A stretch of DNA of 64,000 nucleotides, from positions 19,303,319 to 19,367,318 of the forward strand of contig NC_067206.1 of NCBI RefSeq assembly GCF_026262505.1, given 5' to 3'. Both the position numbers and the translations under genes were made by a program. Source of the stretch: Trichomonas vaginalis G3. Its lineage: Eukaryota; Parabasalia; Trichomonadida; Trichomonadidae. This document shows, one piece after another, positions 12,056 to 22,942 of this stretch. The notes below the pieces were generated by a model. That model had not been told where the DNA came from and ran no database searches. It saw nothing but the letters and a program-made list of their open reading frames with translations. Numbering within the stretch: position 1 is the stretch's first letter; every line of letters starts with the position of its first letter.

Positions 12056-14616
12056 CAGAAGTTATATTATTTCTCTTTTCTTATTTATCATTATTTTATA
12101 ACATTTTCTTTCATATTATATTTATCATTGTTTTATCTCATTCTCTTTATTTTCATGTTTATTCTTGTTTTATGGAATTCTCTTTCTTATCATATTTATC
12201 ATTGTTTTATGAAATTCAATCAATGTTGATGAAAACCCTCTCAGTAATGCAAGCAAAATTAATTCAATAGAAATTGTCAAATTCTTAGTTGATCATGGTG
12301 CAAATGTTAACGCGAAAGTTACTCTCTTTCTTTTCATATTTATCAATGTTTTATCGCATTATATTTGTTTTCATATCTATCATTGTTTTATATAATTCTA
12401 TTTCTTTTCATATTTATCATTATTCTACAAATTTCTCTTTCTTTTCATATTTACCAATGCTTAATACAATTCTCTCTCTTTTCATGTTTATCATTGTTTC
12501 ATGAAATTCTCTTTATTTTCATATTTATCATTATTTTATAACATTTTCTTTCTTATTATATTTATAATTGTTTTATGAAATTATATTTCTTATCATATTT
12601 TTCATTATTTTATTTCATTCTTTTTATTTTCATGTTAATCATTGTTTTATTTCATTCTCTTTATTTTCATATTTATCATTGTTTCACGAAATTCTCTTAA
12701 TGTTAATGAAAGCGCTCTCAGTATTGCAGCCAAAGCGAATTCCGCAGAAATTGTCAAATTCTTAGTTGAACATGGTTCTGATGTTAATATGAAATTTATT
12801 CTCTTTCTTTTTATATTTATCAATGTTTTATATAATTCTCTTTCTTATCATATCTATCAATGCTTTATACAATACTATTTCTAATCATATTTATCCTTGT
12901 TTTATACAATTCTCCTTCTTTTTATATTTGTCAGCATTTTATATAATTCCCTTTCTTTTCATATTTATCATTGTTTTATACAATTCTCTCTCTTTTCATA
13001 TTTATCATTTGTTTAGACAATTCTATTTCTTTTCATATCCATCATTGTTTTATATAATTATATTTCTTTTCATATTTATCATTGTTTTATAAAATTCTCT
13101 TTATTTTCATATTCATAATTGTTTTATGAAATTCTCTAACTTTTCATATTTATCATTGTTTTATGGAGTTCTTTTTCTATTCATATTTATTATTGGTTTA
13201 TACAATTCTAATTCCTTTCATATATATCATTATTTTATAAAATTCTCTTTCTTTTCATATTTAGCATAGGTTTATCAAATTCTCATTCTTTCAGTATTTA
13301 TCATTGTTTTATGCAATTCTCTTTCTTATCATATTTTCCATTATTTTATTATATTTGCTTTCTTCTCATATTTATCATTGTTTTATTTCATTTCCTTTCT
13401 TTTCATATTTACCATTATTTTATTTCATTCTCTTTATTTTCATGTTTATTATTATCTTATGGAATTCTCTTTATTATCATATTAATCATTGTTTTATGAA
13501 ATTCTTTCAATATTAATGGATGCCCTCTTAGTATTGCAATCAAAGTGAATTCAACAGAAATTGTCAAATTCTTAGTTGAACATGGTTCTGATGTTAACAT
13601 GGAACTTATTTATCTTTGTTTATTACAATTCTCGCTCTTATCATATTTATCAATGTCTTATTACATTCCCTTTCTTATCATATTTACCATTGGTTTATTC
13701 AATTCTCTATCTATTCATATTTACCATTGTCTTATAAAATGAGAGAGGGTCAAAGTTGCTATTTGTCACTTTTCCACAAGAATATAATGGGAAAAAAGTT
13801 ATCATATAGTTGATCTCATTCACTGATGTGAGAGATGCATGTAGTGTAATGGGATAAACAGTGGGATTGCTGCTCTAAGTCCTAGGTTCGAGACACATTG
13901 GCTTCATTTTTCTCTTTTTTATTGACGTAAACTATTCAATTTTTGTGTTCTCCATTCAAATTTCAGAATTTTTTTTGCAGATTTCACGCTACATTCGAAG
14001 TTACCTTTTGTAACAACCACCACTGCCTACGAAAGACGAAAGTGTGTCACGATTTCACCCGGAAATCCGACGGTTGTTTAAGAGTATGCACTTTTGTCAC
14101 CTACTCTTACATTCCCTTTCTTATCATATTTACCATTGGTTTATTCAATTCTCTATCTATTCATATTTACCATTGTCTTATAAAATTCTCTCTCTTTTTA
14201 TATTCATCATTGTATTATGAAATTCTCTTTTATTTTCATATTTACCATCGTCTTATGACATTCTATCTCTTTTCATATTTATCATTGTTTTATTACATTT
14301 GCTTTCTTTTCATATATATCATTGTTTTATACAATTCTCTCCTTTTTTATATTTATCATAGTTTTTATACAATTCTATTTCTTTTCATACCTATCATTGT
14401 TTTATGGAGTTCTCCTTTTTTACATATTTATCATTGTTATATGAAATTCTCTTTATCTTGATATTTATCTTTGTTTTATACAATTCTATTTCTTTTCATA
14501 TAATTCCCTTTCTTATTATATTTATCATTGTTATATTCAATTTTCTCTCTTTTCATATTTATTCTTGTTTAATGGAATTATCTTTCTCTTCATACTTATC
14601 AGCATTTTATGAAATT
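12056..14616. repeat. 37-bp AT-rich tandem repeat arrays between ankyrin units
   Basis: Units such as TTTTCATATTTATCATTGTT followed by TTATACAATTCTCTTTC recur with a 37-bp period and moderate divergence. They form four blocks (about 12,056-12,212, 12,313-12,696, 12,796-13,507 and 13,606-14,616), each ending at the same point of an ankyrin unit. Since 37 is not a multiple of three, the frame rotates from unit to unit. This explains the many short Phe/Tyr/Leu/Ile-rich ORFs in all three frames, which are not genes. Confidence 0.9.
13741..14106. mobile_element. 366-bp insertion with tRNA-like A and B boxes, flanked by 80-bp direct repeats
   Basis: A non-repetitive segment interrupts the 37-bp array. 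The 80 bases before it (13,661-13,740) reappear identically after it (14,107-14,186). Inside, 13,840-13,907 has a Pol III A-box-like TAGTGTAATGGG and a B-box-like GGTTCGAGAC, arranged as in a tRNA, with a weak cloverleaf. A tRNA-headed SINE-like element is one reading. The flanking repeat is too long for a normal retroposition target duplication, so local duplication around the insertion is the alternative. Confidence 0.45.
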
Positions 14617-14717
14617 CTCTCAATATTAATGAATGCCCTCTTAGTATTGCAATCAAAGAGAATTCAACAGAAATTGTCAAATTCTTAGTTGATCATGGGG
14701 CTACAAATACCAAATAA

Positions 14718-15455
14718 TTCATTTTCTAATTGCACACTTCTATATTGAAACAAGATATAGTAAAGTTGGGCATGATTTAAGAATAAACATTCCATTTTAC
14801 ACACTTAATATGGGAAATGTATTAAAAATATTGTGCGTTTGAGAGGAAAATTAGAAGTGCTTCCGCTCTCAATATCAGTATGCTAGCTTTACAACTCGAG
14901 CATCATAGAGTACAAGTTGACTGTATCTTAGAGCTATCGATGAATAAGGCTAAATTTGAATGCAGCACGTTATAGTTGAAGTGAAAAATAAGTGTTGATC
15001 TATATATAGTACATAATATAACAATTCTAAAAATCATAAAGCGAAAGTAAACATTTAATTTTTTGAGTATTTTCTGACACAAAAACCACACAATGTCAAA
15101 AACTTTGAACGGCCAAAAAAAATTATCGCGTCAGAAAGTTTACAAATGTATATTTTCTGACAAATAGAGTCTCAGAAAGTTCTCAGGCAGTGGTTTTAAT
15201 TATATAAGAAGTTCTTGTATGCCATTTTCCTGTTCAGCTTTTTTATTTGATTGTCAAGTCAACACAAAGATATGGAACAAATTTAATTTTTTATTTGTTC
15301 CTCTCATGAAAAATAGAATATAATAAATATTAAATAAAAGAAGAAAATGTTTAGATGCACCAAAAATTAATCATTTAAACAGCATTCTTAAATAAAACTT
15401 AGTAAAATTTCGTTTGAAATTCAAATATTGAATTTTTTGGTATCTGTGCAAATTC
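14718..15455. other. intergenic, nothing coding
   Basis: AT-rich spacer. TTTCTGACA/TCAGAAAGT words recur at about 15,070-15,180 and resemble the ends of the MITE at 17,279-17,487; this may be an old degraded copy. No gene is supported. Confidence 0.5.
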
Positions 15456-15884
15456 TTAATCGAGTGATGCCTTGATTTCAGCAAAGTTAGCCTTAAGATT
15501 TTCCTTAATTTGGGTGATAGTTGAAAGGAGGTCAGCTGTATCTTCAATTGTGATCTTATCGAAGAATTCGGAGTTCTTTGAGAAGAATGGTAAGAAGAAC
15601 TTCTTGTAAAGGAAGATGGAACCGTTGCAAACTGGAAGTTGGAGCCAAACGTAGTAGCAAAGGCGGAGAAGCATGAAGAATGGGACAAAGTGAACAAATG
15701 GGACTACGTAAACTTCAATGAAAGAAGAAATAGCTATGACAATCCAGTAAATAAGCCATGTTGTATCGTCACATCCTCCGTTTGATTTGATGGCCTTAAA
15801 GGATGCCCAGCCTGGATATGCGACCTTGACGGAAACGACAAGGAGAGATGATGCGTAATGAAGAGCAGCAGCTACGTACTCCAT
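15456..15884 (-). CDS. TB2/DP1/HVA22 (REEP/Yop1) family ER membrane-shaping protein
   Basis: About 142 residues counting from the ATG at 15,884 (MEYVAAALHYASS). The longer frame from 15,908 adds only eight residues of AT-rich leader. The family signature is clear: an N-terminal hydrophobic hairpin, YPGWASFKAIKS, then DDTTWLIYWIVIAISSFIE and a second hydrophobic hairpin, ending in an amphipathic C-terminal helix. REEP/Yop1 proteins insert hairpins in the ER membrane and stabilise tubule curvature. Length is normal for the family (about 130-190). Isolated host gene with no operon context. Confidence 0.9.
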   Translation of the reverse strand: MEYVAAALHYASSLLVVSVKVAYPGWASFKAIKSNGGCDDTTWLIYWIVIAISSFIEVYVVPFVHFVPFFMLLRLCYYVWLQLPVCNGSIFLYKKFFLPFFSKNSEFFDKITIEDTADLLSTITQIKENLKANFAEIKASLD

Positions 15885-16056
15885 TTTTATTAAAAATAAA
15901 CTATTCAAATTTTTATTTTAGCGCCACTTTTGAAATAAAAAGTGACGATTTTATTACAATGATAGTTTATATCGATGATAAACAAAATATGTGATTGTCT
16001 GGTTGAATTAGCCATTAAGATTAAAATTTTCTATTTTTTGATTGTCTTTTTTCTTG

Positions 16057-16707
16057 ATGACCCAAATTCCCGTGGTAAATCGTGCATCAATTCAAGCAAA
16101 TGAGTTCCCTTTACAATTTGTATGCGATGCACTACTAAAATCTCATCAAGATGCAGTGAAACAACCTTTTAATTTTTATTCTGAATTTAATGGTCAACCT
16201 GTTGAAGAAAAATCCGATAAGACTCAAAAAGTTAGAAGAATCACCGTCAAATGGACACTAGAAGAACAAGAATTTTTATTGAATGGATATCGTAAATTTG
16301 AAAAGTATTGGACACAGATTCTAAAAGAATATCCGATGAATCCCATTAGAATACGATTTGATCTAAAGGATAAATGGAAGAATCTTCAGAAAAAAGCATC
16401 AAATCCTAAGATTAAAGAACTTTTTGAAAGAATAGAAGCTTCAAAAGCTCAGAGGAACCAAAATTTCACAAAAGGTAGTAGATTTATCCTTATTAATGAA
16501 CAAAATAAACCTAAGCAGGAGAAAGAGCAAATTATTTTAATTCACAAGCAAATGGAAGAGCGTATTCCTCATAGAAGTCTTTCTTTTGTATATCATGCTT
16601 TAGAAAACCAACAAGAGCAAACAAGAATTATTCAATTATGGGAAAAAGTCATGGCCGACCCATCAACTGTTTTTAATTTTGTCAAGGAGTGCAGACTGAT
16701 CAAGTAA
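16057..16707 (+). CDS. Myb/SANT protein with telobox-like third helix
   Basis: A 216-residue protein from ATG 16,057; the open frame extends to a TTG at 16,042, but that is unlikely to be used. Residues about 62-115 form a single Myb repeat: VKWTLEEQEFLLNGYRKF, then WTQIL, then RIRFDLKDKWKNLQKKA. The last helix closely follows the telobox consensus (VDLKDKWRNL) of TRF/Taz1/plant telomere-binding Myb proteins, so it is a candidate double-strand telomere-repeat binder. Classical TRF proteins carry the Myb at the C-terminus after a dimerisation domain. Here it is central, with a helical Gln/Lys-rich C-terminus. The Myb call is good; the telomere role is inference. Confidence 0.75.
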   Translation: MTQIPVVNRASIQANEFPLQFVCDALLKSHQDAVKQPFNFYSEFNGQPVEEKSDKTQKVRRITVKWTLEEQEFLLNGYRKFEKYWTQILKEYPMNPIRIRFDLKDKWKNLQKKASNPKIKELFERIEASKAQRNQNFTKGSRFILINEQNKPKQEKEQIILIHKQMEERIPHRSLSFVYHALENQQEQTRIIQLWEKVMADPSTVFNFVKECRLIK

Positions 16708-17278
16708 TTGAATTTTGATTCCTTAAAAATAAGAATTTATTAAGAATCAAAGTATCACCAAAAAAAAGTGTTGAGTTCCGGTCTATATAAGTATATACCA
16801 TCTTAAGTACATCAATTGAAGAATTTTTAATCAAAATAATTTTTCATTGCAGGAAGAATTCTTCAAAGGAAATTCCGCACTCTCTAATTACACAAATATA
16901 ACCTTCTAGAGAATATTGAGTAAAATAGTAAAGGAGTGATAATATCATCTAGCTGGCTTGACAGAGATCAAATTGAAAATACCATCTTAGATATTTTTGT
17001 ATAAAAATTGTTTGTTGTTATTTATAGGATGCGCTTACAATTTTCTGTCATTCTTTCTGCTTTTTCGAAGCCAAGCTTTTGACGGAAAAAGATCATTATA
17101 CATAATACGAATGTTATACTTTTTTTGTTATGAAAATAAAGCGGTATTTGATCATATTAGATGCACTTTCCACTTTTCGACACTCAAGCTTTAGTAAAAA
17201 ATTATTATAAATCACTCCTGTGTACCCCATATGGCTGTTCTACTTTGATATGTTGATACAATGAGAGTATATCGGAAA
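16708..17278. other. intergenic, nothing recognised
   Basis: AT-rich spacer upstream of the MITE. The short ORF at 16,997-17,194 has no family resemblance and no coding character. Confidence 0.5.
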
Positions 17279-17487
17279 TTAAGGGTGTACTTACCACTTT
17301 CTGACACGCTCTCATAGAAACATATTATCTTTATTACAATAACAAATAGATATTAAGAACGATATAATGATTTTTTATAACTTTTCCCAACCTAAAATAT
17401 TAACTTTTTACCTTAGAAAATTGGGGTATAAAACTTGGGTGTCAAAAAAATTGAGAGAAAGTCAGAAAGTGGTAAGTGCATCCTTAA
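17279..17487. mobile_element. 209-bp MITE with about 35-bp terminal inverted repeats and TTAA ends
   Basis: Left end: TTAAGGGTGTACTTACCACT, continuing TTCTGACACGCTCTCA. Right end, reverse complemented: TTAAGGATGCACTTACCACT, continuing TTCTGACTTTCTCTCA. The TTAA on each side could be a piggyBac-style target duplication or part of the inverted repeat. There is no ORF inside, so it is a non-autonomous element. It lies just downstream of the PMT gene's 3' end. Confidence 0.75.
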
Positions 17488-17536
17488 AAAAAGTCATTTT
17501 TATTTGGAAAAGAAAAATAAACATAATTTTTTTTAT

Positions 17537-18937
17537 TTACATATCAAGACCTAAAAAGTCATCGAGAAGTTGTCTATGCTTCTTTGATCCCTTTGCCCAA
17601 ACGCTGTTAGTAATGCGTTTTTCGAGGTTTGGAAGGTAAGTTCCATATATAAATGGCGAATAATAATTATAAGTGAAGAAAACAAGTAAAATAATGATGA
17701 AACAAATGAAATTCCTTCTTCTCTGAGAGTAAAGAATTCTATCTATTGTTGGAGCAAACGAAATAATTGCAAACATAAGTGGAATTTGGTAATCAGACAA
17801 AAACAAAGTTCTTTTTGTCAGAAAATAAGGGAGATAAGACAGAATATAACCAACACATGCATAACTTGCAACATTTCGTGTTAGTTTTCTAAATCTGATC
17901 ATTAAAATGATGACAGATGCAAATGAAATATAATAAACTACAGGATTTCCCATTAATACGATCAATCTGTTGTTGGAACGATCCCAACCACGAACCCATA
18001 TTCCTGTGAGTAATGGCCATGAAATTGGATTACTTTGGTAAGGATCAAATCTTTTATTTGATAATCCAACACGTAACATCCTCAAACTGAGGAAAATAGC
18101 ATCTGTAATGAATCTGCCTGGGTCTCTCTCTAAAAATAAGTGCTGCTGAAGTGAAACAGGAAGATATTCGTCAACATCATCTGTAGAATCGGGTAAAAAG
18201 GACATATGAAGGACAGTAATCAGATCGAAGATTATAAAAGCCGTAACAAGCATAATAATGATGCCTTTCATGTTAAATGGTTGTAATTTCTTTAATGCAA
18301 CGAAAATTGAAAACGGAATCAATGCAAACGCGGTGAATTTTGTGGAAATACATAAGCCGAGGGTTAAGCCTGAAAATAAGGGAGTATACGATTCGAAACC
18401 AGCGGATAACATGAATAAATGAATTGCGATCAAAGTAAGTAATATTCCATCAGGAATAATGTATCTGCTTTCGACGATTAACGACGAGTCTAACGCAATC
18501 ATTAAACCTGTAACAAAAGAAGGTAATCTCGAAACACCGCAAATTCTAAGGACAGAAAAGATAATTGGAGCACAAAATGATGATATGAAGCAAACTCCAT
18601 ATCTTATTGGTACGAAACTTGATGTCTGTTGCTTTTTGCTGTTAGTTCTTTGAAAATCATAATCGCATTGGTATTTATAGAATTTTGCAAGCTGGTAAAG
18701 CATGATTTTTCCGAATGGTGGTTGTGTATCAAAGAAAAATGAACCATTGCAGTAGCAATTGATGTACTGACCATATCTGTGTTCGTCAAAAACGACTGTT
18801 TCTGGTGTTTGCAGATTCCATATCCTTGCAAAAAGGGAAATTGATAATATAATAATAACAGAAATCGAATCCAAGAATGATTGGTATGAAGAATTCGATT
18901 TCATATCAGAAAAGTGACAATTTCTCAAATATATCAA
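17537..18937 (-). CDS. PMT-family (GT39) dolichyl-phosphate-mannose-protein mannosyltransferase, short form
   Basis: A 466-residue polytopic membrane protein. The N-terminal lumenal loop has the PMT signature ETVVFDEHRYGQYINCY, then FFFDTQPPFGKIM, with the conserved acidic and HPP-like (here QPP) motif. About nine hydrophobic segments follow; the C-terminal part (YLPYFLTKRTLFLSDYQIP) matches the conserved four-helix PMT C-domain. Canonical PMTs are about 700-850 residues and carry a MIR region in a large lumenal loop; here the loop after about residue 255 runs directly into the C-domain with no MIR. Predicted role: transfer of mannose from dolichol-P-mannose to Ser/Thr in the ER. An alternative start is the MKSNSSYQ methionine 11 residues in. 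Confidence 0.85.
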   Translation of the reverse strand: MIYLRNCHFSDMKSNSSYQSFLDSISVIIILSISLFARIWNLQTPETVVFDEHRYGQYINCYCNGSFFFDTQPPFGKIMLYQLAKFYKYQCDYDFQRTNSKKQQTSSFVPIRYGVCFISSFCAPIIFSVLRICGVSRLPSFVTGLMIALDSSLIVESRYIIPDGILLTLIAIHLFMLSAGFESYTPLFSGLTLGLCISTKFTAFALIPFSIFVALKKLQPFNMKGIIIMLVTAFIIFDLITVLHMSFLPDSTDDVDEYLPVSLQQHLFLERDPGRFITDAIFLSLRMLRVGLSNKRFDPYQSNPISWPLLTGIWVRGWDRSNNRLIVLMGNPVVYYISFASVIILMIRFRKLTRNVASYACVGYILSYLPYFLTKRTLFLSDYQIPLMFAIISFAPTIDRILYSQRRRNFICFIIILLVFFTYNYYSPFIYGTYLPNLEKRITNSVWAKGSKKHRQLLDDFLGLDM

Positions 18938-20125
18938 TTCACGCTTATAAAAAGATCTTTAAGGGGTCAAGTCTAAAGTATACAATAGAATAGTATAACT
19001 ATAAAAAGCACATAGTATAATAAAGGTGAAATATATAGTTAATTGCGAAAAATTTTAATAAAAAGTTACATACATTCAATTATAATACCATATCCGCCTC
19101 TTCAACTAAAAATTGATGTGAGTGAAGTGAGCTCTAACGATCTGTTGGAACAAATATACTAAAATATTTCACTTCTCCTCCAAAGAAATTGTGACTCAGG
19201 GACTTAATAGTGTATACTATCACTGTCCTATATAAAAGTATTCTGACTATATCTGATTATCTAAAAATCTAATACAAAGTAGAAAAATTGCATACAATAT
19301 TAGTACAATTTTGATAATTCACGCCCGTAAAACAGCAAGCAAAGGCGACCCTTAAGTATCATGGGAAATTAGACTATAGATGTATCATTTAATACTATTA
19401 CTGCAAAATAGGAGAACTTCATTGATAGCAAATATATCGATAATTTATATGAAGTGCAGTAATACTATGTAAGGACTCATTGAATAGTTCGCATTTGATC
19501 TAGAAATATGTTATGATCTTTAAAAATATACATAATTAACTTGATAATATCAATTTTAGAGTAATTTAAAAATGTTAATTACTTTTCCTTTGTAGGAATA
19601 TATATTCATATTTAACATATAATTTTGCATAAAGTAAAATACAAAGCAAAGATTTATAATTAATATTCAAATTAATAAAATTTGAGCTGCAGAGAGTTTG
19701 AGCAACAATAATAGACGGTTGAGATGACTTCGAGCAATCCAAAATATACCTAGCATAAGTGTAAAGAGATGTAATAGCGTTGCATACCAAATCACTTAAG
19801 TCAAACATCATGGGATCACAAAGCATGTTATATATTTGTTCCATCCACTAAAGATCAATTGCGATACACATTAAGGCAAGCAGCTTATATATTTTAAGAC
19901 TCGATTTTGAGAATAACTGAAATCTTGAGTGGTAATAAGCTTCTGGATTAAAAAGTTATTAGATTGGATTTTACTATTGGTGTTATATCATTTCATTTTT
20001 TGTTAGGCTTAATAAATTTTGAAAAATTCTCTTAGAAATCTTTATGGTCATTGTTCTCCACATTTTTAACAGATGCTTTTTTTCTCCAAATGAATTTCAA
20101 AGATATTTGACTTTTAAATTTTTGC
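18938..20125. other. intergenic, no supported gene
   Basis: A 1.2-kb AT-rich spacer. A minus-strand 89-codon ORF (19,575-19,844; MEQIYNMLCDPMMFDLSDLV) has a fairly protein-like first half and could be a relic, but its second half is AT-rich filler. No other structure is seen. Confidence 0.4.
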
Positions 20126-22248
20126 ATGTCTGATCAAGACAATCAACATGCTAAATACAGTGAATTACTAAGTATAAATAAATACTGCATCAATGCATAT
20201 ATCGCGTTATATCAGCTGAAAACGGAAAAAGAAGAAGAATTAGACTCTATTTACAAAATGATCAAAACAGAATTGATCGAATCAAAGAAATATCCACCCA
20301 GAAATATTATAAAAGATATTTTAGATATTATTCTGTATAATAATCGCTATACAAAATCATATTTAACTCTTGCCAAACTTATATCTGATGATTATAATGT
20401 CACAGATGTCTTCAATGTAGAAGATATTTCAAACTTCCTGTTTTATAAAGAATATGGAATTAAATTAAAAAAATCTGCTGATTTCGAAAAAATTGAATCA
20501 GAAAATCTCAATTTTCTTACAGAAAATACAATTTACAGAGCAATTATGTACAATGACAAAGAAAAATTCATAAAATTCATTGGAATAGACGGATTTGATA
20601 AAAATCAAATACTTAAAAGCAAACTATATTCAATTTATTCTGATGGATTAACATTACTTGAATTCTGTTGTTACTATGGAGCAGTTGATTGTTTCAAGTT
20701 GTTGAGAACTGATTTCAAGTCAGAAATAACAAAAACATGTCTAAAATTTTCATTTTTAGGAGGAAATCCGGAGATCATGAGTGAATGTTTGAAATATCAA
20801 ACACCAGATAAAGAATGTATGAAGTATGCAATTATTTCACATAACATTGATTTTGTTACATTCTTGATGTATGAATATAATATAGAGATCAATTTAAAAT
20901 TTTGCGAAGATTACAAAATTCTTGAATCATTTTTAGTTTATTTCGATTAAACTAATGATATTAACGAATGCTTTAAATATTCCACAGTGTTCAATGTTCC
21001 ATCATTTTGGGAACATTTTCTGTCACATGGCGGAAATATCGATGAAAATATTCTTTGTAATGCAGTATTTAATAATAATATAGCAATGACTGAATTTCTT
21101 ATTTCGCATGGTGCAAATATCTACGAGAAATATTTTGGAGATACCGTTCTACATCAGTCAATATATTATAATAGTAAAGAAATGCTCGAACTTCTTATTT
21201 CACATGTTTCAAATATCAATGAAACAGATGGAATTGGACAAACTCTTTTTCAATATGCAGCAAAAATTAATCGTAAAGAAATGGCAGAACTTCTTACTTC
21301 ACATGGTATAAATATCAATGAAAAAGATAGATATGGGAAAACCGCTCTTCATCACGCGGCAGAAAATAATTGTAAAGAAATTGTGGAATTTCTTATTTCA
21401 CATGGTGCAAATATCAATGCAAAAGATATAAACGGGGAAACTGCGCTTCATCTTGTAGCAAAGAAAAATGATCTTAAAGAAATGATAGAACTTCTAGTTT
21501 CACGTGGTGCAAATATCAATGAAAATGATCAGCTTGGAAGAACTGCACTTTATTATGCAGCATTCAAAAATAATAAGGAATTAGTTGAGTTTCTTATTTC
21601 ACATGGTGCAAATATCAATGCAACAGATCAATATGGATATAATGCCCTTTGTCTTTCAATAGGGTTAAAATATAAAGAAATGATAGAACTTCTTATTTCA
21701 CGTGGTGCAAATATCAATGCAACAGATCAATATGGATATAATGCTCTTCATCTTACAATATCGACAAATTATAAAGAAATCGCAGAACTTCTTATTTCAA
21801 ATGGTGCAAATATCAATGAAAAAGATAGAAATGGAAGAACCTATCTTCATTATGCAGCAGAAAATAATTGTAAAGAAATAGCTGAGCTTCTTATTTCACA
21901 TGGTGCAAATATGAATGAAAAAGATGGAGATTTGAAAACTGCTCTTCATTATGCAGCAGAAAATAATTGTAAAGAAATAGCTGAGCTTCTTATTTCACAT
22001 GGTGCAAATATGAATGAAAAAGATGGAGATTTGAAAACTGCTCTTCATTCTGCAACATGTAAAAATAATAGAGAAATAGTTGAGCTTCTTATTTCACATG
22101 GTGCAGATATCAATCAAATAGATATATATAGAAAAACTGCTCTTCATTATGCACTTGATACGAAACATAAAAAATAGCTGAATTTCTTAGTTCGCATGGT
22201 GGAAAACTGGATTCTTCTTTGACAAGATTCTCTTCGAAAAAAATATAA
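20126..22248 (+). CDS. DUF3447-type ankyrin repeat protein with in-frame TAA and 3' frameshift
   Basis: The first 274 residues form the helical DUF3447-like N-domain (SIYSDGLTLLEFCCYYGAV, SFLGGNPEIMSECLKY). A TAA at 20,948-20,950 lies in the same frame as the following 400-codon ankyrin region, which starts directly after it (TNDINECFKYSTVFN), so a single substitution or readthrough separates them. About twelve 33-residue ankyrin repeats follow (core ELLISHGANINEKDxxGxTALHYAA). Two neighbouring units at about 21,860-22,040 are nearly identical. At the A-run near 22,170 one missing base ends the frame at 22,177; restoring it continues IAEFLSSHGGKLDSSLTRF to a TAA at 22,248. Confidence 0.8.
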
Positions 22249-22942
22249 ATAAAGATACGAGGAAAAGGTCTAATGGCGGGAAAAAGGTGATTTTGTCTCC
22301 TAAAATAGGGGAAAGTAAAGTTTTTAGAAAAAAATAAAGGCATCAATAAATAGTAAATATTATACTTAATTTTTTTTCTTGAGTTTTCCTCCTAGGGTAA
22401 AAAGCAACCAAAAGCGATTATTTTACATCCAATCTGTGCTTTATTTCTGACCTCAATATGAACAAGTTCCAGAAAGTCATGAATGAATTCCCAACCTGGA
22501 GAACAGACCTCCTTTTTGGCCTTTTGATACTTGAAAGAGCCGCTTTGGCTTCTATTATTACTCTTTTCATGAAGGTAATGAGATTACACCAAAGTCATGG
22601 CAAGCGCAATGTGACACATTACATAGATTTTCTATGAACTGTAATTACCTAATGTCTGCTGCTTCAACCAAGATGATCAGGAGATATTCCCTATATGAAC
22701 CAGAATACAGCAGAAAGCTGTGAAAGAGACCATTTTTCAAGGTTATGTTCCATTTCATATTTTCTGATATTATAATTAGCGTTTTTTACATAAAAAATCT
22801 TTCATCGATTAAAAATGAGCTATATTTAGAAATTTTCAATTAAAATCGACTGTAAATAATTATTGTTGAGGTTATAAAGTCAAATCAATGGAAATCAAAA
22901 TGCCGTTTTGAAAAAAAAATTATCATTCTGTTCTTTTCATCA
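22249..22942. other. intergenic with one small unassigned ORF
   Basis: Mostly non-coding. A 59-codon plus-strand ORF at 22,458-22,637 (MNKFQKVMNEFPTWRTDLLF, then a hydrophobic helix) has reasonable composition but no recognisable family; it may be the 5' remnant of a broken gene. Confidence 0.35.

Larger units (their letters stand above)
11254..14717 (+). pseudogene. DUF3447-type ankyrin gene split by 37-bp repeat arrays
   Basis: The N-terminal part (207 residues, to 11,877) has the DUF3447-like helical layout (FTELYQLVSNEFSYI, TPMDYAIIYGSELCFNYLKN). A one-base slip in the A8 run near 11,856 joins it to IEEGKSFDGMINTALDYRNY and the start of ankyrin repeats (to about 12,060). After that only isolated ankyrin units survive at about 12,213-12,312, 12,697-12,795, 13,508-13,605 and 14,617-14,717. 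Each has the core LSIAxKxNSxEIVKFLVEHG, and they are separated by long tandem arrays. The last unit ends with HGATNTK and a TAA. The gene can hardly give a normal ankyrin protein unless the arrays are removed from RNA, for which I see no splice signals. Confidence 0.7.

Noticed and set aside
12056-14616. The 37-bp arrays as spliceosomal introns
   Set aside because: No GTAYGT 5' site or trichomonad-type ACTAACACACAG 3' motif at the array borders.
12013-14688. Many 60-90-codon hydrophobic ORFs resembling membrane proteins
   Set aside because: They are frame-rotated translations of the 37-bp AT-rich repeat and appear in all three frames; only the ankyrin fragments are coding.
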